Part shown: positions 32,209 to 44,518 of the stretch, piece after piece | Position numbering within the stretch: the first letter of the stretch is position 1 | How the letters are laid out: every line of letters starts with the position of its first letter | Source: Setaria digitata | Lineage: Eukaryota; Nematoda; Chromadorea; Rhabditida; Setariidae | DNA length: 64,000 nucleotides | Direction of reading: 5' to 3' | NCBI GenBank assembly: GCA_003640385.1 | Contig: RCAB01000009.1 | Location: forward strand, 310,001 to 374,000 | Notes under the pieces: generated by a model | What the model was told of the DNA's origin: nothing | What the model saw: the letters and a program-made list of their open reading frames with translations, nothing else | Database searches by the model: none | Made by a program: the position numbers and the translations under genes

Positions 32209-35200
32209 ATGAATAAAATACGACTCTTTTCAAGCATTCTACCACTGAAACAAAGTATTCTCGTAAGTTTCAAAATTTTAATTTTGTTTTGTTTTTTTTT
32301 TGACTTTCAATATACAAATTTATACGTTTCTTAGAAGGAATTGCAGAAATAATTCTACATCTCTGACACATCCCTTGATTCGTGAAAAAGTCTAATGTAG
32401 ATAGTGCTGGGCAGTGTGGAATAGACTGTTTAGTTGCATGGAAGTTTAGTACTTCAGGTATAAGTGAGATATACCCTTCAGATATTTTTTTTTTTGGCTT
32501 TTAGACGCAAAGCCAGATGCATTGTACATGAAGCATTTGAGAATTCTCTGAAAATGGATCTTTCTTAGATCAAGATTTATTTAATTGAAATTGAAATTTT
32601 TCCATAGCAGATGCCGAAGTAGCAAGGCCGTAATATGTGGAGATGGGATTGACATACCGAAAGTAAGGGGATTATTTTTCTAGAAATCTCTCGCCAGTCG
32701 TTTCAGTAGATATTCTTGATAATGTGATATAAGCACTACACTAGATACTTACTGCTCCACTCATCAGTCATGAATCACGTTTGAAGCAGTTTCTACCTAA
32801 TCGACTTTCCAGTCGGTCACTCGGTCACCGCAGGAAATTATTGAACTTCTGATGAAAGTTGGACCCTTTCAGTTTTTCTTCAACACATTTCTGAAAGTAA
32901 TGTAAGTAAGAAATCGCTGTTTGTGGATAAAAACTTCCGGAAATATGTTCAGCATTTTAAATTTTGCTTCAGAAACGTGTATGAATGCTTACCGGGCGTT
33001 TCATAGATGATTTATGGTGAAGTGAAAAGGCTTTTTTGCACAGTCTTGTTTCACTGAAAAGTTTCAAACGGTGTAAGAATCTGAACTTTTTTCAGCAAGT
33101 AACCCTCCGATTCACTGGTACATTAGTGCTAGCAGAGCATAATGGTGTCAAGCTTACTCCAATTACGCTAAATGCTATTAACGCTGCTTCAAAGTTAGGT
33201 GAAATATCAGTATTGGTTGCTGGTGTTGATATCGTTAAAATTGCTGAGCAAGTTCGTTTATTTCTTTAAAACTTACATGATCCTGTTTGACAATCTCAAA
33301 CTCAAAATTTTTAAAATAAAAAAAACTTGCTGATAGGTAAAACTTGGCCTTAAAGGTCCTTTGATAAATCTAGTTGAACATATTTTGTGTGCAAAACATC
33401 ATGGTGACGGCAGGTACACCTCACAATTTCAATTAAATATTCCATTATAAAAGCTTTAAAAGTTTAAAGTTTTCGCTTTTTTAAAAAAAGTTTATAAAAT
33501 TTCTCGTTATAAAAGTCACTATAAAAGCAGAAAATAAGGAATGGTTGTTAAATGAATCTTGGGGAAAATATTTTCTCCCAGGTTTAATTTTGGTTCGTCT
33601 GATATTAATCCAGGGAATTGTTGCAGGTGGCAAAAGTAGACCAAGTCAAACGAGTGTTCGTATCAGATCATAAAAAACTGGAGCACCAACTTCCAGGTCG
33701 TTTTAAATAATTTTTTTTATCCTCCAAGTGTATTGCTTTGGACTGTGGTCATTTTCTAAAGGCTTTTATTCTGAAACGAAAGCTGTTTTCAGAATTTGTT
33801 GCGAAGGCTGTGGAAACGCTTCAAAAGCAGTACAAATTTGACTATGTAGTAGCTGGAGCATCAGTATTTGGTCGTGATGTACTTCCTAGGGTAGCCGCTC
33901 AATTTGATGTTTCGCCAGTGACCGATGTAATTGCGATTCATGGTGACGATACTTTCACACGACCTACTTATGCCGGCAATGCCATATGTAAGGTAAAGCT
34001 CTCTTTTTCTTCCAATCATTAAACCATTATGTGAGTTTAAAGTTTATTTAATTACTTTATCAGAATTACTTTTCTGCGCGTATTCTTTTTTATGCTTTCT
34101 TATAGTTTCCAGGTGAGAAGTAATTCCCCAGTGAAATTCCTAACGTTTCGAGGAACAGCATTCAAACCAGCCAAGGAATCTGGTGGTAACGCCAAAATTG
34201 AAAAAGGTTTTACACATTATCATTCGATTTCTGGAATCCAGTTGAATAAATTAGAACAAATGTTCTTCAATCTACTTTTGCATTTTTAGAAAACTATCGC
34301 CGAGTGGAATACTTATTTTTCTGTATAAAATGAAATAATGTTTATCTTTAGAGAACTTCTAAAAATTACATGTATTTTTAGTAAATTTCAATAATTTTTA
34401 GCACCTGAAACAGATTTCTCATTTGATTGTGTTGAATTTGTATCACAAGAATTACTCAAATCAGAAAGGCCGGATTTGCAAAGCGCAAAAGTGATAGTTT
34501 CTGGAGGTCGTGGTGTTGGGTCAGCGGATAATTTTAAAATTATTTATGAATTGGCTGATAAATTGAAAGGAGCAGTAGGTGCTTCACGTGCAGCGGTTGA
34601 TGCAGGCTATGTTTCGAATGAATTACAAATTGGACAAACAGGAAAAATTGTTGCACCGGTAACTTTTTATTTGTTTAGTTAAAATAAACGGTAAAAATAA
34701 TGTTGGATTGTAATGTCCATCTTCAAAATGTGGAATTTAAGTAATCCATTTAGTAATCAGCGATTATGATGTTCATATCTTCACTCATGGTTTCGTAAAT
34801 TTATTATTAATTATTTATCAAGATTTTTATAAGTAGAGGATGAGTCTTCTCTCCAGTTTTCTTTTTTTTATCGTGATTATATTTTTGTGAAATTCCCAGG
34901 AATTATATATAGCAATTGGTATCAGTGGTGCTATCCAACACACAGCGGGGATGAAGGATAGTAAAGTTATTGTTGCTATAAATAAAGATTCGGATGCTCC
35001 GATTTTTGAAGTAATTGTTTGGCTTAACCAGTTTGAATTTTTGTCTACCATAGATTTAATGTATATTTGTTTATTGAGCTTCATTAACGGAGGACCAGTA
35101 ATCGCTTAATGTAGAATTGCTCTTGATCTGGTGAATATATGCATGTTTTTATTGATTAGAATAGAAAAAGTTTATAAAAAAATAGTAACCAAAGTAGCTC

Positions 35201-35334
35201 TGACAGATATTACATCTGGATCGTTCCGAACACATGTTTGATAGCAAGGAAATGATCAATTTTTTTAGATCGCTGATGTTGGGTTAAAAGCAGACCTCCA
35301 TAAAGCTGTTCCAGAATTGATTAAAGCGCTGTGA
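32209..35334 (+). CDS. etfa: Electron transfer flavoprotein alpha subunit, mitochondrial
   Basis: Pairs with ETF-beta in the mitochondrial matrix, binds FAD and passes electrons from acyl-CoA dehydrogenases to ETF:ubiquinone oxidoreductase. Exons: 32209-32262, 33096-33251, 33627-33696, 33793-33992, 34113-34206, 34402-34658, 34900-35010, 35269-35334. They join to 335 codons plus stop (human 333). The start encodes [16 protein letters not shown], a basic amphipathic targeting peptide, followed by TLVLAEHNG. The C-terminal FAD domain shows [33 protein letters not shown] and [16 protein letters not shown], all hallmarks of the family. A spliceable but unused segment lies in intron 2 (33337-33413). 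Confidence 0.95.
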
Positions 35335-35398
35335 TCAATTGTGTTTTAGAGACATGTCATCTCTTAACCATATCAAGTTTTATTTACATCCATCTTGC

Positions 35399-35404
35399 AA
35401 TAAA
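35399..35404 (+). terminator. Polyadenylation signal of etfa
   Basis: AATAAA 65 bases after the ETF-alpha stop codon. Motif and spacing only. Confidence 0.5.
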
Positions 35405-35816
35405 AAGAACAAATTGTAAACAATAAGTTTTTCACCTGGGTTATTGGGATATTATTTCCTTATTGTTAAATGTTTGCTTTTGTAAAAGAAATGTTCACAA
35501 GTATTTTGTACTGCATGTCATGTTTTATAATTTGATACATTTTGCTGGTTGAAGTGGTGATGTTGTGTGACTTGCTAATAGCACGGGAATAGACTAGAAA
35601 ATCTGACTGACCCTGAGATTCTGCACTAGTTAGTGAGCATCTGGAGTAGTACCTTATAAGGGTTTCATACAAGGCCTTCGGACACGGATGAATTCGATCA
35701 GAAATAAGAACAGGTGAAATCCTACACCCTATTATAAAAAAGAGAACACTATCACCCCGTACGAACGATTTTACCCGCAAGCCTGGGTCAAAAAACACGC
35801 GCAAATAAGTATTGAG

Positions 35817-36311
35817 TCATCCAATTTGCACAGAAAGTTGCGATTTTTCAACTTGTTCAAGCATAGGATTTAGCAGTTGTCTGGATATATAACTAAAATG
35901 TGGGAGAAGTTTGTTAAAGGATATTTTATGGCAGGGAAGATTCGGGATGTTCCATGTATGAAAATTCCGAAAGGTTTTGTTTGGCCATACCTTTCTGACA
36001 CTCCCACTGCATGCATCAATTTCTATGATTTTCCGGAAATTTCGCAAAAAAATCTTTATTTTTCCACTATCCTGATAATTACAGTTGCCGGCAGTGATGT
36101 CATTCCATAGAGTAAATTTATTCCCCTTTATTTTATTAAGCAACACTTCATATCCCCAGTTCATATCTGTTCGCGTGGATATTATGAAGAGAATCATAAG
36201 TACAGTAATATCCCCTGAATCAGGATTATTCCAAATCAATGCGATCGCGATCATTTTATGTTCACAAATCTTGATCAAATCACTTCTTTGAAACAGCACA
36301 TTTTTTCCCAC
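35817..36311 (-). other. Long unexplained open frame, 164 codons
   Basis: An uninterrupted minus-strand frame far longer than chance frames nearby, followed downstream on the same strand by a second of 112 codons (35466-35804). The predicted product has no motif I recognise and no signal peptide. The plus strand is also partly open here (35877-36110 and 36085-36291), so the coding strand is not certain. Candidates are an exon of an uncharacterised gene, a decayed mobile element, or chance. Confidence 0.3.
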
Positions 36312-36750
36312 CGACCAGACATCAATGATTTTTGATCGCCAGCTGACTGAATAAGAAATTTTTTCAGATTCTCAAAGATAACATTTCACCGCTGCGTTCC
36401 ATTCATCACTACGTAAAAACATCTGACTTCATTATGCTGAAAATAACAAGAAAAAATGTAGCACGTGGGATATGTTTAGTTTTCTTTTCAAGAGCCAGGA
36501 CTAAGAAGTCATTTCTAAAAGCCAATAAAATATTTCAATGTCTGTATCTTTGTTTAGTTTGTAATGTTTGTTCACAGTTAGTCCTGTAGATGAGAGTTAT
36601 AATGTGGTAGGAAAGAGAACTGTTGAAATAAAGGTAAGAAGATTGGAAGAAGGAAAAGAAATTAGAGAAGGAACAGATCGAGAAGGGAAGGACGCAAAAC
36701 ACAGACCATTGTAGGAAAGTTTTCAAGTGCCGTCAGATCCAGGCCTCAAA

Positions 36751-37175
36751 ATGCAGCCAAGACTGAAGAGCAAAGCCCCACAAGTTGTTCTCTCATTACG
36801 ACTCAAGGAGTTTGACCTGAAATGTGTACCAATTAAATGGGACAGGATGGATGTGAAAACGTATGAAAAACAACTTCAACTGGGTGAGGCCGTATTCGAG
36901 GCATTAGTTCAGTGGCATGCGATAGCTGGAGGAAAAACAGATGTGACAGTTTCTAAATTGGTTCAAGATGTTAGGAATCAGATCGTTAAGGTATGTTACT
37001 TTTCTTTCTTTCTTTTATTACTCTATAATTTCATAAAGCTACCAAGTAATATACAACTAAACTGACGGTACAGCTTGTTAGAATAACAGAAAAATTGAAA
37101 TCTGAAATAGATGCTTACATTAATCGATTTGTAGCATACCAACTGGATTATCAATTTTATTGGTGCTTGTGGTGA
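36751..37175 (+). CDS. Unrecognised small protein, two exons
   Basis: ATG at 36751 opens 80 codons ending at a good donor (AAG then GTATGT after 36990). The acceptor at 37073 (GTACAG) gives a second exon, 37074-37175, in phase, ending in TGA. The product would have 113 residues: charged, probably helical (KTYEKQLQLGEAVFEAL; LVRITEKLKSEIDAYINRF). A second frame of the same region stays open to 37258, reaching a donor after RHFRGMDK, so the gene may continue with a different splice. The 70-codon frame at 38443-38655 could also belong to it. No family recognised. Confidence 0.5.
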
Positions 37176-38928
37176 TAAGAAAAAAAACGAAGCAAATTCT
37201 AAACTGGTATGGGATGGTGTACAAATTTTGCTAAGACATTTTCGAGGAATGGATAAGGTTCACTTTTCGCGGACTTTTTCTCTCAATTTAATTTTAATAA
37301 GATATTTCTTCTTTTTTAATGAGGATTCATAACACAGAGTGTCATTACATCGCCGTACATTATGTTAACTTCAGAAAATATGAAAGAACACTATTAGTTC
37401 ATGAATGACACGAACATTTTAAGTCAGACATCAATAGCAGACGAATAATTTGACATTTCATTAACAGAAGGCAGCATAGCATCTTTAATATAAAATATCA
37501 ATGTTGAATATCGGCAAAAATGAGAAGAATCCTTCTGAAATGGATTATTTATTATATAGGCAAATGAAAGAGGATAAATGTAATGAAAAGCATTTTAATT
37601 GTAGCAGGAAATTATATGAAAAAAATGGAAAGACTTAGCATATTTATGCTTACAATATAGGACATCGACCACTGCTTACAACTTATCGACCAATCAAAGG
37701 AATTGTTTTTGCTTCGTAAAAATCTTAAATAATGAGCTTCCGGAACATCGAAACATGGATCATGATCAGTGCTATCTACTTCGAATTTCGAGCCAGAAGA
37801 CTCCAACGATTACTTCATGTTCTTTTTTTTGATTCAGAAGAGGAAAGAGAAAGAAGTTATGAATAAATTAGTTATGGATTTATAGCTGTAGATAAAACTT
37901 TTTACTGGATTCAGAGAGTACCGATTAGTTGCTTGAAATTGTGGTAGTTGAATGTTTCAGCTTAGAATCTTGACTGTACGTTATGGCTTGAATTGCGAGA
38001 TATAATGTTAGTTTATTGAACAACAGACCAAGGAAAAGTAAATATTAGTGGTGAAAAATGAAAAGCAAAGAATGATGTTATACTGTCCTGGATGCTGGTA
38101 CCAACGATCGTGATATTTCTTTTTATCATGCGCGTGATATATATTAGGCCTAGTTAATACCGGAAATGACTTGGCTGTAGTATAGATGGTATTCAGGTGC
38201 TGAAAATGTCTTAACTTTTAGCCCCCTATTGAATTGTCCCTCAGCTGTATCCACCATTCATGAAAAATTGATACGAAAGTGAAGAGTTCGTAGGAAGCTT
38301 AGCTCTCATAAAACAGCTGATAAAACGGCTTAATTTCTGGCCTGACTAATATGTCACAGGTAAATCTCCATGTGGTTATTGATGCACCTTACGTTTGTGA
38401 CACAGGAGGTGTATCTCTTTCTATAACAGATATCTACTGGATATGAACTATCAAGCAGATAAAGATCACAATGAAAAGATGAAAATAATGGAAGCGAAAC
38501 AAGAAAGACTCCTGCACGTTATGCTTCGTCCGCGACATTTCAGTAGGTACTTCGCGGACAGGCCTTCCGACCGAGATTTCTCGAAGGCATTAGTTATGCT
38601 GCTACTTGTGAGGTATTTGGAGTATGTGATGTTAGGTGGTGTGTTCTCTTTCTAGTAATTACCTTTCCTTTTTCAGGAAAAGTCTTTTTCGTCATCATTT
38701 ATGTAGATGAGGCGTGAGGAAGGCCAGTGTTTCGCGCTTGTAATAATCTGCCAGGTCCAAGTTTGAGTGTCCGTTAACTGAATTGAGCGGCTTTCCACGT
38801 GAGAACAATAGGAGTGTCTGTATATTTGTATGCACATACAAGTGTCATGTACGTGTCCCTGACGTGGGAAGAACACGTGTTTCTTGATAGAGTCATGCAT
38901 TTCTTAGGATGTGTATCTGAAGAAATAA
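37176..38928. other. Spacer before the Tat-SF1-like gene
   Basis: Mostly non-coding in appearance. Possible coding fragments are the open stretch up to about 37258 (plus) and the 70-codon frame at 38443-38655 (plus, KIMEAKQERLLHVM), neither with a recognisable domain. Confidence 0.35.
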
Positions 38929-41563
38929 ATGGACATCAACATCGAAACTGAGAAGGATAATTGCTACAGCACGATGGAGAATGGAAACAGGTCAGAAAGT
39001 ATTGATGAGTCTGTGAATGAAAGTGGTAAGACTTATTAATCTATTAGAATGTTCCATTCATCAGTATATTATGTTCACTGCACGCGATTCATCAAATTTT
39101 TGGTTAGTAAAATGAATGAAAATCAAAAAGTAAAGAAGCAATGCTTTAAAGTAAATCCAAGAAGAATATAATATATATTCGAGTATAATGCGTAATAGCT
39201 TTGTTTTGAGAACTAGAGAGAAGATTCATTGATGGAAAATGGTTTTGCGAAGATGGTAACGGTGGTTTCTTGGTATTTGAAGAAGATAAATGGGTTATAG
39301 CTTGTGGGGATGATTTGGGAACAAAGTGGAATACAGCCGGGACAGTTGACGGAATAAGTGGTAATCCATATCGTTGTATTGTCGATGGCATTACAATGGA
39401 ATGGAATCAAATCAGTCAGCAATGGTTACCAGTAGTAGAAGTATATATTTGACATTTAGCAAAATTTATTTATTGTTTATATACATATATAAGGTGCATA
39501 TTTTATATAACTCATAAGCAATAAGGATTTTTGAAGTTTAAGTACTGTGCTACGTTTTTTTTCTCATCCTTCAGCAAGCAGTTCTGCATTAAATTCATCA
39601 TATTAGGATTCGTTTATTTTCAAAATTCACGAGCTTCTGGGAAATTTTCACCATTCGATTTTTAGCTTTTTTAATTACCATAATTATTGTCAAATATCTT
39701 GCAGATAACCGAAGATTTCTTAGCCCAGTATCACAGCAGTTACGGCGTAAAGTATGACTTTGCCGAAAAAGAAGGGCCAAGTTTAGAGAGAAAGAAAGGG
39801 AAATCTGAGGATCACAAATCTGTAAAACATAAACTACACGATAAGAAAGAACAACAAGGCAAATCATTTTGCTTTTTTTTTTTCGTATCTTTCTTTTCAT
39901 TACTTTTAAGATCTGCTATATAACAGAATTCTTCAGGTTGGGTGGAACTTGAAGAAGAAAGAAATACTTCAGTCTATGTCTCAAATCTGCCTTTAAGTAT
40001 TACCGAAGGCTCATTTACTGTTAGTTTAGAATTCATAACCTCCTTTGAAATACCAACATAGATAAGCATATATCTGACACTGAAAACAGTTAATAGAACT
40101 AGGGTTGTATATTCAGTTGTTTTTAGGAATTAATGAGCAAATGTGGTGTCATACAACGTGATGCAAGGACGAATAAACTGAAAATAAAACTGTACAGAAA
40201 TGATGACGGTACATTCAAAGGAGATGGCAGATGCTGTTATATAAAAGTAAGTGATAGCCTTCCTTCGACTTTGCCAAAATTACTGAGAAGCCCGAATTTT
40301 CTAGAAAGAATCAGTTATCATGGCTCTGGACATCCTCGATGGTTGGAATTTGGATGGAAAAATTATTTCTGTAGAAAAGGCAAAATTCCAAATGAAAGGA
40401 GAATTTGATCCATCCAAAAAGAAAAAGAAGCTCACGGCAGCTCAGAAGAAACGTTTTATTGAAAGTCAAGAAAGGTATGTAATACTGACTATTCAAGAAC
40501 ATATATATATTGTATACCTATATATATATAAGATGTCGGTAAACTGAACTTCTTGTAATTCAGAATCTTTGAATGGAAGCCAGAAAAACCTCGGAACTAT
40601 CGTCCTGTCAGTGACTGTACTATAGTTATGAAGAACATGTTTACTTTGGAACAAATGATGGTTTGTTTTTTTATAACTTTGATTAACAAAGTAGTTTTTC
40701 CATTTAGGTCACTCTTTTCTCTTACTGATATCCACTTTTCCAGAAAAACGCCGCTTTATTGCTGGATTTGGAAGAGGAAACCAGAAAAGTTTGTGAGAGG
40801 TTTGGGGTTGTCAAGAAAGTCATCGTCCATGATGTAAATTTCACATATTTTTCAAGTTTTATGTCCACTCTTCATTCACATGTAGGCCATCACTACTTAA
40901 TTGATTTTAAAATGACAAGCTTACTAGATATTTACATGCACTGTAACCCTAATGACTAATCACTAAGGGAAATGCAACTCGCCCGCAAACTAAATCGATT
41001 TAATCCATTTTAAACTGTCTTTGTTCTATAATTTGTGACTAGCCTTTCTACTCATAATCATGTATTATTTGAGAATAACCCGGAAGGTGTGATTTGTGTT
41101 ACATTCCAAAACGTTGAATGTTCCGATGCAGCTGTGCGTTCCCTCAATAGCCGCATAGTGGATGGTCGACAAATTTCAGTGGCACTGTGGGACGGAAAGA
41201 CAAGATACAAAGTGTAAGATTGTATCAAAATATTTTAACAGAAATTTTAAATACGCGAGTTTCTTAAAAGCAATGTTTTATTGGCACATGAATGAAGTTT
41301 TTTTTTTTTGTTCTTCCATGAATAATTTTACGCGATTACAAATTTATAAAATACAAATCATAATCATCATCAGAAAATGTTTATTTGCAGTAGAATAACT
41401 CTTTCCTGCCCTTATTGTAGCATGAAAATAAGATGACCAGTTAAATGCACTAGTCCATTTTACGCCACATTTTAATGTTTTTCTTTTTAGAGCAGAAACT
41501 GAAGAGCAGAGAGCAGAAAGGCTCAAACAGTGGCAGAATTATATCTCGGAGGATGTTGACTAG
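38929..41563 (+). CDS. HIV Tat-specific factor 1 / CUS2 homologue (U2 snRNP splicing factor)
   Basis: Nuclear protein of the Tat-SF1/Cus2 family, which binds SF3B1 and helps fold U2 snRNA for prespliceosome assembly. Exons: 38929-39025, 39217-39440, 39705-39858, 39937-40019, 40127-40246, 40305-40474, 40564-40660, 40744-40833, 41074-41213, 41491-41563. They join to 415 codons plus stop (human 755; the long acidic tail is absent). The N-terminus has a WFCEDGNGG segment, then EWNQISQQWLP. RRM1 (about 169-250) has RNP2 VYVSNLP and RNP1 GDGRCCYIK. Next comes the family signature AKFQMKGEFDPSKKKKK. The second RRM is a UHM (about 300-385) with IVMKNMF and LWDGKTRYKV. Its usual Arg-X-Phe is Arg372-Ile-Val. 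Intron 3 begins with GC (39859). Confidence 0.93.
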
Positions 41564-41998
41564 CCAGTGAACGTAGAGCTGATAAGGCCAGAAGCAGTTG
41601 TCTTCTCGTTTCTCCATATGTCCAAAGTGAACAGATCACAACATCACTTCGTTTCACAAGCTCCAAATTACTCATTTGTGATTGAATTCGTTTGTCTACC
41701 TATGAAAATCACTCATTTTTCCAACGAAATGTTGATTTGTTTAATGCTACGAATAATCCCATCTAATGCAGATGATAAAAGATGGTTGGAGTAGAAATTT
41801 TTTCTCAGCGAATTTTTCATGGAAATTGACGTCGAAGTTGCAAAATTTAAAACAGAGGAAGTAATAGTATCCAAATCAAGGAAAGTAAATGATACTACAC
41901 CTTTCTTGCTAATGTTTTATTTGATTTTAACAAATATTTTAGCCGAAGTATTTACCCTCATATGTGCTGGGTGAATAACTTATGAACCCTAAGTCCAG
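41564..41998. other. Convergent 3' ends
   Basis: The 435-base spacer between the stop codons of the Tat-SF1-like gene (plus) and CoA synthase (minus). TTTATT at 41916-41921 reads AATAAA on the minus strand, about 78 bases past the CoA synthase stop. No clear AATAAA is seen for the plus-strand gene. Confidence 0.5.
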
Positions 41999-44518
41999 GA
42001 TGATTTCTTTTTCGGCTGAAGAGCGTGCTTTTGCGCCTATTAAAAAAGAAAGGTTTCAATTGTGTTGTCGGAACCTTGGGATGTAGCGGTTTCTCCTCAT
42101 ACGGTGTAAATAGCACCAGTAATGATTGTAAAGATGGAGAGAATTGTACTAAACTACTTCCTTAAATTAAGTGAAAATTACTTCTTCCAGTGCAATATGA
42201 TCCCGTTTCACAACACGACCTTTTGCAACAGCTGGCGGTAATATACAACTCCATACTTGATGCACTGTTCCATCAGCATCCCAACCTGCTTCCAGAAGTA
42301 CTGCCGCGTCAACAACAACGAATTCTGATTTGCTTTGTCCAATAATTTCTCTAACTTTAGTCTTCAGAGATGGCCAAACGATATTATTCAGCATTCTAAG
42401 TTTTTCCTGGAAAAAAGATTGGAAGAATCCTTTTTTCTGATGAGTCACCTTAGTCACGAGATCTTGTTTTCTGACCGTATGAATGGGAAACGCATACTTT
42501 ATCAGCAAAAACGATCTTGCTTAATGCTTTCCTATCAACCATACCGTCCCGCATAATATGGTCGCCAAACGTTGCAGCAATATTAATCGCCATAACAGTT
42601 CCTTCTCCATATAGCTCATGTGCTAATTCATCACAGTTTATTACCTTAAAAAATGAAATTTTTAAAAGACAGAAGTTGAGGTATTTTCCTGAAAATTTTT
42701 CCGCGACGCCTTATATACACAAATGTTGGGGGCTAGCACTTCAGTAAGTAATGCAGCTGCAGACAAATATAAAAGAGAAAGATGTCTAGATGCACCACAA
42801 TATTCTGGCATATAGAATAAAACTCTTAAGCGTTAGTGAATGCTTATCTTATCTACCATACCTCACAACCGTTTTTAGAAAGAAAATTTGCAGCGGTCGT
42901 TTTTCCAGATGCAATACCACCAGTAAGACCAATAACAAATGGTCGAGGAAACTTCTCGAATTTTAGTGGCTTCAGTATTGTTCCTAATAATGCTCGACGT
43001 TGAGTAGACGAACTTAATTTATATTCTCCTGTTAATTCATCTTTTCCATCAATTAAGTTTATTTTTATTATATCAAGGACTGGAAGATTCCTCTCCTGAA
43101 ATATTATCTAGAGATGTAATGTAAAGAAATTAAGCAAAATTATAACATAGCTCAGGAAAACATGAGATATATAAAGAGATTCGTTTCATATGTTAATTTA
43201 CCATTTCTCTGCAATACACTTCCCCCTTTGTTACATAGTCATTATTCCGAATAAAGAATACATCAAAGCGTATATAAAACGAAACTTACTCTCCTCCTAT
43301 CGTTAACTGCATGCCCACCTTTTTCTGTTTCATTACTAACAATAATTGCTTGCAAATAAGGATCAACAATTGAGGGACCATACGGATCCTCGATAGAATG
43401 TACTTCGCAGCGAACACTACAGCTGATATCTTCAACGAATTCTTGCACGGCTTGCGCCCTTTTTTCAAACGGTTGCATTAACTCCCACAATACCTTTCCT
43501 AAAGTACATAGCAGGCAACACCATTTTTCTTCCTTAAACTAAAACTTCCGGAAAAAAAATCTTTTCAATTATATTTCAACACAATCATTTCCTCACCAAA
43601 AATTCAGTCTCTGAACGGAAAATGAGCATATAAAATTTTTCAGTGATTCACCATACTATTACCATACCAGTGTATTTTTAACTGAGATTTGGTGCTAAAA
43701 CCTAATACTTAGCGAAGTTAAAGTCATCGGAAACCTTACTTTTAATCATATCGCCACAAGTAATGCCACATACTACACGTTTTGATGATACCATTACAGC
43801 CTTCGATAAAAGCACCTTATGACCATTATGTAAGCGATCAAATGTTCCACCAAGTACAACAGCGGTATATGGTTTTTTAATTTCTCGAGTAGCCTCAAAG
43901 GTTTCATTCTCACCGATAACTGTTTTAAATGTTCCTTCTCGACTACCATCAATAATTACTCTGATATCCAACGTGTTGCAGACTCTCGATCCTTCAACAT
44001 AAACCCGTGACAAGACCTGAAGATTCCAGGAGAATTTAGCAAATTTTATAGTAGAAAAAAAGCTCCATAAAAATGTTCACACAAAATAAGTGCTTAAAAA
44101 ACAACAATTCATCTCTGAATAAAGAACACCAACGAGCTCCAGCAAAGAGGGATATTTAATTTGTACTAAATGTTCTCCAGAAAATTTATTAAAATGATAA
44201 CGTAAATGATAAAGTTCAGTCTTCAGATTGAAAAATTAATGAGATGCACACTGAGTGAATAATTATCATAAATAAATGAAATCCATATTAGCCCAACATC
44301 TTAGTTGAATTGAAGTATCTCTAAATTGAAGAAAGTTCCCTTGGAATACACTGAATCAATTTCAGAAAAAAAATTTCAAATTAAACCTCGAAGAGGTCCA
44401 GTTCAGCAGCTACTCGGACGTAAAGTTTGTTGGTGATAGTCTTCGATGCTTTGACCAAAAGAGCACCAATATCTTGCTGAAATTCAGGTCCAATAACCAG
44501 CAATCCGACATCATCCAT
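41999..44518 (-). CDS. coasy: Bifunctional coenzyme A synthase (PPAT / dephospho-CoA kinase)
   Basis: Carries out the last two steps of CoA synthesis: 4'-phosphopantetheine adenylylation, then phosphorylation of dephospho-CoA. Exons in transcript order: 44518-44387, 44016-43735, 43493-43290, 43095-42862, 42644-42498, 42406-42182, 42046-41999; 423 codons plus stop (human 563). The PPAT domain shows LGGTFDRLHNGH at 99-110 and KRVVCGITCGDMIKSK. A link with EDPYGPSIVDP and VSNETEKGG follows. The kinase P-loop is GGIASGKT at 265-272, then NCDELAH, DGMVDRKAL and VDAAVLLEAGW. The last exon adds a short basic end (QKHALQPKKKSSW) in place of the usual C-terminal QMS-DVV segment, so either the protein is truncated or a 3' exon has been missed. 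Starts at MDDVGLLVIG. Confidence 0.92.

Noticed and set aside
42335..42747. Plus-strand frames over CoA synthase
   Set aside because: Antisense shadows of conserved dephospho-CoA kinase exons.
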